DNA from: Streptomyces werraensis
GTDB lineage: Bacteria > Actinomycetota > Actinomycetes > Streptomycetales > Streptomycetaceae
Reading direction: 5' to 3'
Assembly (NCBI GenBank): GCA_014656175.1
Contig: BNBX01000007.1
Coordinates: 365,800 to 429,799, forward strand
DNA length: 64,000 nucleotides
Shown: positions 18,175 through 25,277 of the stretch, piece by piece
Layout: each line of letters begins with the position of its first letter
Numbering within the stretch: the stretch's first letter is position 1
The notes under the pieces: generated by a model
Told to the model about the DNA's origin: nothing
Databases searched by the model: none
Seen by the model: only the letters and a program-made list of their open reading frames with translations
Made by a program: the position numbers and the translations under genes

Positions 18175-18585
18175 GTGCACGACGAATTCCTGTGCCACGT
18201 CACGGCGTACGGGGTCTGCGACGGCCGGCGCATCGGGGTGCCGCTGGGCACCTACCGGGCTCCGACCCTCGCGCTCGCCCTGTGGTGGCTGCGCGACCGC
18301 GCCCTGTGGATCGCCGAGCGCCTCGACCCGCAGCCCGGATCCGAGCACTTACCCCCGGGCGCGCTCGTCCCCGTCGCCGACGACGTGACCGACGTGCCCA
18401 CCGTGCTGCGCACCTGGTGCCGTGACGTCGACAGGCAGGAGCAAGTGGCCGAGGCGCTCGCCGCCGGACGGATGGTGCGGGTCGCCACCGGCGACGACAC
18501 CACGGAGTACGAACTCCTCGCCGAGTCCGTCGACGCCCTGCGGATGCAGCGGGCCGCCCGGGTCCTCGGCGTCCCGGTCGCCTGA
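18175..18585 (+). CDS. Conserved Streptomyces protein of unknown function
   Basis: 136 residues from GTG 18175, with GGGGGAGG 7 bases upstream. A soluble, slightly acidic protein: beta-rich start (EFLCHVTAYGVCDGRRIGVPLGTY), an aromatic helix (ALALWWLRDRALWIAERL) and a C-terminal helix. No family recognised. The upstream 245 bases (17930-18174) hold no other gene; CGAGCGACGG-type GC-rich sequence follows an AT-richer patch at 18040-18080 that could carry the promoter. It converges on the membrane protein gene with 14 bases between stops. Confidence 0.65.
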   Translation: MHDEFLCHVTAYGVCDGRRIGVPLGTYRAPTLALALWWLRDRALWIAERLDPQPGSEHLPPGALVPVADDVTDVPTVLRTWCRDVDRQEQVAEALAAGRMVRVATGDDTTEYELLAESVDALRMQRAARVLGVPVA

Positions 18586-18599
18586 GAACGGACCGCCCC

Positions 18600-19859
18600 T
18601 CAGCGTCTCCGCCGCCGCAGACCCCGTACGGCCCACGCGCCCGCGAACCCCGCCACCACGCCCCACAGCAGGGCCAGCCCCAGAGCGCCCCACAACTGGG
18701 GCTCCAGCAGCACCTGCCCCGTCAGCCCCTCGCCCAGATCGCCGATGCCGAGCACCGACAGGCCGATCCGCGCGGAGACCCGGGCCGTCGGTCCGACCGT
18801 CAGCACCGCCAGCGCCAGCGCCGCCGCCAGCCGCAGGGCGTGCTGCCAGGGCGGCACCCGTGCGGGAGAGGCGGCCGCCATGACGCAGGCCGCGCCCGCC
18901 ACCAGCACCGCCGCTCCCACCAGCAGCCACCACCAGCGGCCGCCGTCCCGGTCGACGAGCGAGCCCAGGTTCAGCTCCGAGACGTCCGGGGTGCGCAGCA
19001 CCTCGTCCAGCACCCGCGGCATGGGCAGCCCGAACGGCCCCTCCACCCTGCCCTCCCAGGTCGCCCCCAGCCCCACGGTCAGCCCCAGCCAGGCCACGTT
19101 CGGCAGCCCCAGCAGGATCACGGCGAACGTCTCGGCCGCGTGACCCCTCCTGGCGGCCACCACCAGCCCGACGATCACGGCCACGGCCACGGTGGCGAGC
19201 AGCAGCCCCAGCGTCGCACGCGCCGCGGGCCGCGCCCCCGCCTGGAACCGCATCAGCTCCGGAGGCAGCGGCGCGCCGCGCGACACCAGGATCGCCACCA
19301 CCAGCACGCCCGCCAGCCACACCAGGCCGATCAGCACGGTCGGCAGCACGTCCGCCGCGAACCCGACCGTCGGCGTCACCCCGAACAGCTCGCCCAGGTC
19401 GCCGAGCAGGTCGTCCCCGAGGGACACCTCGAACGTGCGCCGGGCGGCCAGGGCCAGACCGAGGACGGCGAGCAGCCACAGCACGGCGATCCGCGCCGCC
19501 CACCCCGCCAGCCCGGGCGCCCCCACCACCGTGCGGCGGTGCAGCGGACGCAGGAAACACCAGCCGAGCAGCAGCGCCCCGGTGAGGGTGACGGTCAGCG
19601 GGATCACCGTCAGGCCGCCCTCGGTCCCGGCCAGGCCGCCGGCGTCCCCGGAGAGCCGTACCGTGCCGCCGACGGCGAGCACCAGGACGGCGGCGAGCAC
19701 CGGCCCGAAGGCGCCCTCCGGAAGGTCGGCGGCCCCGGCCGCCCAGACCCCCAGCGCCGCCACCACGGCCATCGCGGCCAGCGAGCCGACCACCGCGACC
19801 AGCGCCGGAACCCAGCCGTGGAGGGGGGACCGCGGAGGAGAAGGGGAGTGTGCGCTCAC
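18600..19859 (-). CDS. Streptophobe-family polytopic membrane protein
   Basis: 419 residues from GTG 19859. About ten hydrophobic segments, alternating with Arg-rich loops, and two signature stretches LPNVAWLGLTVGLGATWEG (near 245) and VLRTPDVSELNLGSLVDRDGGRWWW (near 290). This combination is that of the 'streptophobe' proteins, which are restricted to Streptomyces and close relatives and have no known function. No Shine-Dalgarno sequence is obvious before the start. The gene stands alone, with about 250 bases to the divergent anti-sigma gene. Confidence 0.75.
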   Translation of the reverse strand: MSAHSPSPPRSPLHGWVPALVAVVGSLAAMAVVAALGVWAAGAADLPEGAFGPVLAAVLVLAVGGTVRLSGDAGGLAGTEGGLTVIPLTVTLTGALLLGWCFLRPLHRRTVVGAPGLAGWAARIAVLWLLAVLGLALAARRTFEVSLGDDLLGDLGELFGVTPTVGFAADVLPTVLIGLVWLAGVLVVAILVSRGAPLPPELMRFQAGARPAARATLGLLLATVAVAVIVGLVVAARRGHAAETFAVILLGLPNVAWLGLTVGLGATWEGRVEGPFGLPMPRVLDEVLRTPDVSELNLGSLVDRDGGRWWWLLVGAAVLVAGAACVMAAASPARVPPWQHALRLAAALALAVLTVGPTARVSARIGLSVLGIGDLGEGLTGQVLLEPQLWGALGLALLWGVVAGFAGAWAVRGLRRRRR

Positions 19860-20034
19860 GGTTGCACGCTAAGCAGCGTCTGTCGCGCCCGCCCGCCGAC
19901 GAGGTCCGTCCGCGCGGGCGCGGCGGCACCTCGCTGGGCGCGGAGTCCGGTGCCCGTCGCAGGGTTCCAACGCCCATTTCGCCTGCTCAGGCATACCGAG
20001 GCGCCCTTCGGGGAAGCCGAACACCGATCAGTGG

Positions 20035-20059
20035 GACTGCCCCGGCCGACTCGGGGTAC
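20035..20059 (+). promoter_or_regulatory. SigB-class promoter of the anti-sigma gene
   Basis: GACT (20035-20038), 15 bases, GGGTAC (20054-20059). This fits the S. coelicolor SigB-class consensus GNNT-N14/16-GGGTA(C/T). It lies about 50 bases before the ATG at 20110. Confidence 0.6.
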
Positions 20060-20109
20060 CAGGACCGGTGCGGATCGTCCGGCCGACCCGGCGTCGCAGA
20101 GGGAAACGC

Positions 20110-20565
20110 ATGACCTATCGCTTGGACGGGGTAGTGATACCGACTGGTTTCGACGTGCCCGTGGAACCGCTGCGGCGGGCGGCACACTTCACCGGCGAGC
20201 CGGGCTGCATCGCCGAGTCGCGGCATTTCGCGGCGCAGTTCCTCGATCAGCTGAGGACCGAGTGGTGCGCCACGATCGACGCCAAGGCGGAAGGAGCCGT
20301 GCTGCTGGTGGTGAGCGAGCTGGTCACCAACGCCGACCGGCACAGCGACGGGCCGTACATCCTGGAGCTGGAGGGCACGGACACCACCCTCACGGTGGCC
20401 GTCTACGACAGCAACGGCACCCTGCCCCGCGTGTTCCCGCGCGACCCGCAGCGGGTCGGACGCCACGGCTTGGAGATCGTGCGCGCGCTGGCGCGGGACG
20501 TCGGCGTGGAGCGCGTACCGGTCGGCAAGCGCGTCCGCGCGGTGATCGACCTCACCGGCGGCTGA
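20110..20565 (+). CDS. ATP-binding (HATPase_c) anti-sigma/RsbW-like protein
   Basis: 151 residues from ATG 20110, with AGAGGGA upstream; a GTG at 20068 would lengthen it but has no ribosome site. HATPase fold: N-box VVSELVTNADRH, G1 box region VAVYDSN and G2 region GRHGLEIVRALA. Such GHKL proteins bind SigB-class sigma factors and phosphorylate anti-anti-sigma proteins. It converges on sigL, and each gene has a SigB-class promoter, so a SigL partner is the simplest guess. The N-terminal 25 residues are an extra extension. Confidence 0.85.
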   Translation: MTYRLDGVVIPTGFDVPVEPLRRAAHFTGEPGCIAESRHFAAQFLDQLRTEWCATIDAKAEGAVLLVVSELVTNADRHSDGPYILELEGTDTTLTVAVYDSNGTLPRVFPRDPQRVGRHGLEIVRALARDVGVERVPVGKRVRAVIDLTGG

Positions 20566-20598
20566 ACGACGGACACCACGCGCCCGCTGACCACAGCA

Positions 20599-20632
20599 GC
20601 GCCCCTGGACCGGCCGGAACCGTCAGGGGCGC
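20599..20632. terminator. Hairpin between the convergent anti-sigma and sigL genes
   Basis: 9-bp stem GCGCCCCTG (20599-20607) with CAGGGGCGC (20624-20632) and a 16-base GC-rich loop, between stops at 20565 and 20658. It could end both transcripts. Confidence 0.6.
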
Positions 20633-20657
20633 CTTCCGTGTGCCGTCGGGGCGGTCC

Positions 20658-21545
20658 TCAGGCGCAGCCCAGCTCGCCGAGCATGCCCGTCCGCAGCCGG
20701 GTGATGATCCGCTTGATCAGCCGGGACACGTGCATCTGCGAGCAGCCCAGCCGCTCGCCGATCTCCGCCTGCGTGGCCTCCTCGACGAACCGCATGTGCA
20801 GGATCTCGCGGTCCCGGTCGCTCAGCTCCGCCATCAGCGGGGCCAGCGCGTGGAAGTCCTCCACCAGGGCCAGCCGCTCCTCCTCGACGCCGATGAAGTC
20901 GGCGAGGACGGCCTCGCCGTGCTCCGGGCCGTCACCGGTGAGCGCGGCGTCCAGGGAGGAGGAGTTGTAGCCGTTCGCGGCGATCTGGCCCTCGACGACC
21001 TGCTGCTCGCTGATGTTCATCAGGGTCGCCAGCTCCGCGACGGTGGGCTCGCGGTCCAGCCGGCTCGACAGCTCCTCGCGCGCCTTGGCCAGCTCCACGC
21101 GCAGCTCCTGGAGCCGCCGCGGCACGTGCACGGCCCAGGTGGTGTCACGGAAGAAGCGCTTGATCTCGCCGACGATGTACGGCAGCGCGAAGGAGGTGAA
21201 CTCGACCTCGCGGGACAGCTCGAAGCGGTCGATGGCCTTGATCAGGCCGATCATGCCGGTCTGCACGACGTCGTCCATGTCGTCGCCCCGGCCGCGGAAC
21301 CGCCCGGCCGCGAAGCGCACGAGGGACATGTTCATCTCGATGAGGGTGTTCCGCGCGTACTGGTACTCGCGGCTGCCTTCCTCCAGTTCCGCGAGGCGGC
21401 GGAAGAACTGCCGGGAGAGCTCGCGGGCGTCGCGGGGCGCGACCGCGCACGGGTCGGCGGGATCGCGAAGGTCCTCGCTGCCGGCGCCGGCCCTGATGTG
21501 CCCGTCGACGGTCCGCTCCTGCGACCGGATCACGGCGGTCCTCAT
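20658..21545 (-). CDS. sigL: SigB-class RNA polymerase sigma factor SigL
   Basis: 295 residues from ATG 21545, with GGGGAGAGGG before it. Region 2 covers about 70-145 (NTLIEMNMSLVRFAAGRF, DDVVQTGMIGLIKAIDRFE), region 3 about 150-215, and region 4 ends in AEIGERLGCSQMHVSRLIKRI. This is the SigB/SigF/SigG type used for stress and sporulation. Its place beside popR-clpP matches sigL of S. coelicolor (recalled). A 60-residue N-terminal extension precedes region 2. A SigB-class promoter upstream suggests autoregulation or control by a sister sigma factor. Confidence 0.88.
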   Translation of the reverse strand: MRTAVIRSQERTVDGHIRAGAGSEDLRDPADPCAVAPRDARELSRQFFRRLAELEEGSREYQYARNTLIEMNMSLVRFAAGRFRGRGDDMDDVVQTGMIGLIKAIDRFELSREVEFTSFALPYIVGEIKRFFRDTTWAVHVPRRLQELRVELAKAREELSSRLDREPTVAELATLMNISEQQVVEGQIAANGYNSSSLDAALTGDGPEHGEAVLADFIGVEEERLALVEDFHALAPLMAELSDRDREILHMRFVEEATQAEIGERLGCSQMHVSRLIKRIITRLRTGMLGELGCA

Positions 21546-21594
21546 TGCCCTCTCCCCACCAACGTCATGGCTGCCACGGGACTGGAGCACCCGA

Positions 21595-21619
21595 ATACCC
21601 CGGTTCCGCGGACCTATGC
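21595..21619 (-). promoter_or_regulatory. SigB-class promoter of sigL
   Basis: Read on the minus strand: GCAT (21619-21616), 15 bases, GGGTAT (21600-21595), matching GNNT-N14/16-GGGTA(C/T). About 50 bases before the sigL ATG. Confidence 0.6.
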
Positions 21620-21695
21620 CCGTCCATTTCCTCCGTGGCGGAAAGCGCCGGACCGCTCGGGGGAGACGCGGTCCGCACCGGCCGTCACGCCTGTC

Positions 21696-21732
21696 GTCCG
21701 ATGGTACGGCCCTGCCGTCCGATGGTACGGCC
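21696..21732. repeat. Two 16-bp direct repeats with a 21-base period, sigL-popR intergenic region
   Basis: GTCCGATGGTACGGCC occurs at 21696-21711 and 21717-21732. A third, inverted and shorter copy of CCGATGGT (as ACCATCGG) lies at about 21750-21757. The 21-base period is two helical turns, as expected for two protein dimers on one face of DNA. The site lies between the divergent sigL and popR starts. Confidence 0.6.
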
Positions 21733-21796
21733 GCCGGTGCGGCGCGGCACCATCGGGGCGGAGGGAATTCGTCCGCTTTCCGGCTTCACTCAGGGC

Positions 21797-21832
21797 GGAA
21801 TCCCGCTCCCTTGCCCGCGGGAGCGGGATTCC
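21797..21832. promoter_or_regulatory. 14-bp perfect inverted repeat just before popR
   Basis: GGAATCCCGCTCCC (21797-21810), spacer of 8, and its exact complement (21819-21832). It ends 12 bases before the popR start and so covers the leader or promoter. It may be an autoregulatory operator or an RNA hairpin that hides the ribosome site CTGAGGA. Confidence 0.55.
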
Positions 21833-21844
21833 TAGGCTGAGGAC

Positions 21845-22264
21845 GTGACCGATCACGCGCCGAACGAAGCCCGCGTCATTCCCCTGCGACCCGGCCCTGC
21901 CGCCCCGGGTCCGCCGGCCCCGCCCGCCGCCGCGCCCAGAGAGCCGCTGTGGCGGCACCTCGTCGGCGACGTGCTGCGCAGGGAACGGCAGGCCCAGGAG
22001 CGGACCCTCAAGGACGTCGCCGACGCGGCGCGGATCTCCATGCCCTACCTGTCGGAGGTCGAGCGCGGCCGCAAGGAGGCCTCCTCGGAGGTCCTCGCGG
22101 CCGCCGCCGGCGCGCTCGGCCTGGGCCTCGGCGATCTGCTCGCCCGTACGCACGCCGAGCTGGTCCGGGTCACGTCGCGCCGGTCCGCCGTCCCCGCCCG
22201 CTCCGTGCGGAACGGCTCCGTGCGGAACGGCTCCGCGCCCGACGGGCTCTGCCTGGCAGCCTGA
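21845..22264 (+). CDS. popR: PopR, HTH activator of the clpP3-clpP4 operon
   Basis: 139 residues from GTG 21845. A Pro/Ala-rich N-terminus (1-33) precedes an XRE-type HTH (about 38-100: LVGDVLRRERQAQERTLKDVADAARISMPYLSEVERGRKEASSE). A short repeated stretch SVRNGSVRNGS (about 120-130) leads to the end LCLAA. PopR of S. lividans activates clpP3 clpP4 when ClpP1/P2 fail, and is itself degraded by ClpP1/P2 through its C-terminal alanines (known of the family). The terminal LAA here fits that degron. It faces the clpP3-clpP4 operon. Confidence 0.88.
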   Translation: MTDHAPNEARVIPLRPGPAAPGPPAPPAAAPREPLWRHLVGDVLRRERQAQERTLKDVADAARISMPYLSEVERGRKEASSEVLAAAAGALGLGLGDLLARTHAELVRVTSRRSAVPARSVRNGSVRNGSAPDGLCLAA

Positions 22265-22282
22265 GCGGCAGGCACCCCACGG

Positions 22283-22317
22283 CCCGGCGGCCGCTCAGAC
22301 CGGAGCGGGCCGCCGGG
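22283..22317. terminator. Hairpin at the convergent ends of popR and clpP4
   Basis: 10-bp stem CCCGGCGGCC (22283-22292) with GGCCGCCGGG (22308-22317). The right arm lies in the last codons of clpP4 (stop 22295-22297), so its role as a terminator for clpP4 is uncertain; for popR the position is good. Confidence 0.45.
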
Positions 22318-22897
22318 TCAGCACCTCGTCGGCCAGGCCGTACGCCACGGCCTCGTGCGCGGTGAACACCTTGTCGCGGTCCATGTCCGCGCGCAGGGTC
22401 GCCACGTCGTGGTGCGTGTGCCGGGCCAGCACCTCCTCGACCTGCGCCCGGATCCGGGTCATCTCCTTCGCGCGCAGCGCCAGGTCCGACGCCGTGCCCT
22501 GCATCCCGCCGGAGGCCGGCTGGCCGAGCAGCACCCTCGCGTGCTCCAGCACGAACCGCCTCCCGGGATCCCCGCCGGCCAGCAGCACGGCCGCCGTGGA
22601 CGCCGCCTGCCCGACGCAGAACGTGGAGATCGGGGCCCGTACGAACGTCATGGTGTCGTAGATCGCCATGAGCGAGGTGTACGAGCCGCCGGGGGAGTTG
22701 AGGTACACCGCGATCTCGCTCTCCGGGGCCTCCGACTCCAGGTGCAGCAGCTGCGCGACGACCACGTTGGCCACGCCGTCGTCGATCTCCGTGCCCAGGA
22801 AGACGATCCGCTCGGCCAGCAGCCGGCTGAACACGTCGTAGGACCGCTCGCCGCGCGCGGTGCGCTCGACGACGTTCGGAATCGTGTACGTCCCCAT
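22295..22897 (-). CDS. clpP4: ClpP4 protease-like subunit, catalytic His replaced by Gly
   Basis: 200 residues from ATG 22897, which overlaps the clpP3 stop (TGATG), so the two are translationally coupled. ClpP fold with YLNSPGGS and the nucleophile S100 in GQAASTAA. The strand that normally reads (M/I)HQP reads LLGQPASGG, so G125 takes the place of the catalytic His; D175 in DMDRDKVF remains. The subunit should therefore be inactive alone, or structural in a mixed ClpP3/ClpP4 ring. Induced through PopR. Confidence 0.9.
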   Translation of the reverse strand: MGTYTIPNVVERTARGERSYDVFSRLLAERIVFLGTEIDDGVANVVVAQLLHLESEAPESEIAVYLNSPGGSYTSLMAIYDTMTFVRAPISTFCVGQAASTAAVLLAGGDPGRRFVLEHARVLLGQPASGGMQGTASDLALRAKEMTRIRAQVEEVLARHTHHDVATLRADMDRDKVFTAHEAVAYGLADEVLTRRPAPV

Positions 22898-23550
22898 CAG
22901 TGCAGCCCCATCCTCGGTCGCGCGGCCGCCGGACGGACGTCGTCCAGCGAGTCCAGCACCCGGTCGACCATTCCGTACGCGCGGGCCTGTTCGGCCGTGA
23001 ACCAGCGGTCCCGGTCGCCGTCCCGCGAGATGGTCTCCGGGGTCTGGCCCGTGTGCTCGGCGGTGATCCGCTCGATGGTCCGCTTGGTGAACTCCAGGTT
23101 CTCCGCCTGGATCTCGATGTCGGCGGCACTCCCGCCGATGCCGCCCGACGGCTGGTGCATCATGATCCGCGCGTTCGGCAGGGCGTAGCGCTTGCCGGGC
23201 GTGCCGACGCAGAGCAGGAACTGTCCCATGCTGGCCGCGAAGCCCATGGCCAGGGTGGCGACGTCGTTGGGGATCAGCCGCATCGTGTCGTAGATGGCGA
23301 GTCCGGCGTGCACCGAGCCGCCGGGGCTGTTGATGTACAGGCTGATGTCGGTGCGCGGGTCCTCGGCGGACAGGAGCAGCAGCTGGGCGCACACCCGGTT
23401 CGCGGACACCTCGTCGACCTGGGTGCCGAGCACCACGATCCGCTGGGCGAGCAACTGGGCGGCGAGGTGGTCGTCGAAGCGGCTCGGCGGCGTCTCGCCG
23501 TCCTCGGCCCGGGGCGGGACCGGCCGCGGGCCGGCGGTGAGTGGTGACAT
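22897..23550 (-). CDS. clpP3: ClpP3 ATP-dependent protease proteolytic subunit
   Basis: 217 residues from ATG 23550, with GGGAG upstream. Complete serine-protease triad: S107 in GFAASMGQ, H132 in MMHQPSGG and D181 in DGDRDRWF; glycine-rich loop YINSPGGSV. It has a 25-residue Pro-rich N-terminal extension that may be a propeptide. ClpP barrels degrade proteins fed by ClpX or ClpC. ClpP3/ClpP4 form the second Clp set of Streptomyces, switched on by PopR. First gene of a two-gene operon. Confidence 0.92.
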   Translation of the reverse strand: MSPLTAGPRPVPPRAEDGETPPSRFDDHLAAQLLAQRIVVLGTQVDEVSANRVCAQLLLLSAEDPRTDISLYINSPGGSVHAGLAIYDTMRLIPNDVATLAMGFAASMGQFLLCVGTPGKRYALPNARIMMHQPSGGIGGSAADIEIQAENLEFTKRTIERITAEHTGQTPETISRDGDRDRWFTAEQARAYGMVDRVLDSLDDVRPAAARPRMGLH

Positions 23551-23638
23551 GGACGCTCCCGTGGATCACTGGTCGGAGCACGGCCGGACGGCCGTGTGCG
23601 TCCACTGTCGGCGTGCCGGGGCCGCCGCCGTGGGAATC

Positions 23639-23668
23639 TCTGCCCGCGGCAGATTCGCCCAGGGCAGA
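23639..23668 (-). promoter_or_regulatory. PopR-type operator upstream of clpP3
   Basis: TCTGCC-CGC-GGCAGA (23639-23653) is a perfect inverted repeat and matches the PopR site TTCTGCC-N3-GGCAGAA (recalled from S. lividans) except at the outermost bases. A further half-site GGGCAGA lies at 23662-23668. The site is about 90 bases before clpP3, suitable for activation. Confidence 0.75.
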
Positions 23669-23787
23669 GCGGCCCCGGACGGGTCCTGAACGGCGGATGT
23701 GCCGGCCCACCGATGAGTTCCGCCGCCGCGGCCGGTCTGCACCGGTGACCGCGTTCCGACGAGGGGCGCCACACCTGGGAGGTACTC

Positions 23788-24273
23788 ATGGACACCGACG
23801 GATTCACCACCTGCCTGTGGTTCGACGGCCAGGCCGAGGAGGCGGCGCGGTTCTACGTCTCCGTCTTCGGCAACTCCAAGCTCGGCGAGGTCGTCCGCAA
23901 CACCGGCGCCACCCCCGGCGAGGCGGGCTCCGTGCTCACCGTGGAGTTCACGGCCAACGGCCAGAAGTTCGTCGCCCTCAACGGCGGACCGGAGTTCACC
24001 TTCAACGAGGCGATCTCCTTCCAGCTCGACTGCGACGACCAGGCGGAGATCGACCACTACTGGGAGAAGCTGGTCGAGGGCGGCGGCGAGCACGGCCCCT
24101 GCGGCTGGCTCAAGGACCGCTACGGAGTCTCCTGGCAGGTCAACGCCAAGCGGCTCACGCAGATGATCGGGGACCCGGACCGGGAGAAGGCCGACCGCGC
24201 GCTGAAGTCCATGATGACGATGGGCAAGCTGGACCTCGCGGAGCTGGAGAAGGCGTACGCGGGCGGGGCGTGA
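23788..24273 (+). CDS. VOC-family protein, PhnB-like (DUF1338-independent '3-dmu-9_3-mt' type)
   Basis: 161 residues from ATG 23788, with GGGAGG 5 bases upstream. Starts DGFTTCLWFDGQAEEAARFYVSVFG and continues with GSVLTVEFTANGQKFVALNGG, FQLDCDDQAEIDHYWEKL and the end LKDRYGVSWQVNAKRL, the pattern of the PhnB/demethylubiquinone-like VOC group. These are usually not methyltransferases despite the old name; function is unknown. The helical tail (125-161, RALKSMMTMGKLDLAELEKAY) is typical of the group. Convergent with nothing close; followed by a small hairpin. Confidence 0.82.
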   Translation: MDTDGFTTCLWFDGQAEEAARFYVSVFGNSKLGEVVRNTGATPGEAGSVLTVEFTANGQKFVALNGGPEFTFNEAISFQLDCDDQAEIDHYWEKLVEGGGEHGPCGWLKDRYGVSWQVNAKRLTQMIGDPDREKADRALKSMMTMGKLDLAELEKAYAGGA

Positions 24274-24300
24274 CACCCCGGCCCGCGGGGGCCCCGGTCT

Positions 24301-24317
24301 CGGGGGCTCCGCCCCCG
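24301..24317 (+). terminator. Small GC hairpin after the PhnB-like gene
   Basis: CGGGGGC-TCC-GCCCCCG (24301-24317), a 7-bp stem with a 3-base loop, 27 bases after the stop. Sequences of this type recur between genes in Streptomyces and probably act as terminators. Confidence 0.6.
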
Positions 24318-24440
24318 GACCCCCGTTCACCGCAGTTCCCCGCGCCTCTGGGGGCGCTCCTCCGGCGCGCGTGCCCGCCCGGGCGTGGCTAGCGTGAGTC
24401 GGAAGACCGAAGACCACCCGTGACGCGGAGGGCCGCAGCC

Positions 24441-25235
24441 ATGGCCGCACCACCCGAAGGAACCCCCTGCTGGGCCGACGCCGTGTTCGACGACCTGGAC
24501 GTGGCCGAGGACTTCTACGGCCACGTCCTCGGCTGGACCTTCGGCGAGACGTCGCCCGAGCAGGGCGGCTACACACAGGCGTACGCCGACGGCAAGGCGG
24601 TGGCCGCCGTCGTGCCGCCCATGCCGGGCCAAGAGGGCACCTCCCAGTGGTGCCTCTACCTCGCCGCCCGGGACGCCTCCGCCACCGCCGCCCGCATCCG
24701 CGAGCACGGCGGCGAACTGCTGATGGAGCCCGTGCAGGTCGCCGACTACGGCACGATGTGCCTCGCCCGCGACCCCGGCGGGGCAGTCTTCGGGGTGTGG
24801 CAGGCCGGCACCCACGAGGGCTTCCAGGCGACGGGGACACCGGGCGCGTACTGCTGGGCGGAGGTCTGCACGCGCGAACCGGAGAAGTCCGACGCGTTCT
24901 TCCCGGCCGTCTTCCCCTACCGGTCCGAGCAGCTCGAGGGCGAGACGGACTTCCGCGTCCACGTCCTGGGGGAGCGCCCCGTCCTCGGCCGGATGCGGAT
25001 GACCGACGACTTCCCGCCCGAGACGCCCCCCTACATCAACGTGTACTTCGCCGTGGACGACTGCGACGCGGCCGTGGCCCGGGCGACCGAACGCGGCGGG
25101 GTGCCGCGGTTCGGGCCGGCGGACTCGCCGTTCGGACGCTTCGCGGCTGTCAGCGACCCGCAGGGCGCCGACTTCTCGGTCATCGACCTCACCACCACCA
25201 AGGGCGAGATGCCGGGCACCCGACCCGTCGGCTGA
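24441..25235 (+). CDS. Double VOC-domain protein (hydroxylase/glyoxalase-like)
   Basis: 264 residues from ATG 24441, which has GGAGGG 8 bases upstream; the GTG at 24420 has no such site. Two VOC modules: 1-125 (WADAVFDDLDVAEDFYGHVLGWTF ... CLARDPGGAVFGVWQ) and 135-264 (YCWAEVCTREPEKSDAFFPAVFPY ... AVSDPQGADFSVIDL). Similar Streptomyces proteins are annotated 'hydroxylase' without evidence. Role unknown. It is one of three VOC genes in the window. RNase HI follows after about 40 bases in the same direction. Confidence 0.82.
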   Translation: MAAPPEGTPCWADAVFDDLDVAEDFYGHVLGWTFGETSPEQGGYTQAYADGKAVAAVVPPMPGQEGTSQWCLYLAARDASATAARIREHGGELLMEPVQVADYGTMCLARDPGGAVFGVWQAGTHEGFQATGTPGAYCWAEVCTREPEKSDAFFPAVFPYRSEQLEGETDFRVHVLGERPVLGRMRMTDDFPPETPPYINVYFAVDDCDAAVARATERGGVPRFGPADSPFGRFAAVSDPQGADFSVIDLTTTKGEMPGTRPVG

Positions 25236-25277
25236 GCGGAACGGGGGCACCTGCCCGGCCATGGCATGATCGGTCGC

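Noticed and set aside
24301..24317. The GGGGGC-TCC-GCCCCC sequence as a CRISPR or mobile repeat
   Set aside because: It occurs once here, is a simple hairpin after a stop codon, and such sequences are frequent terminators in Streptomyces.
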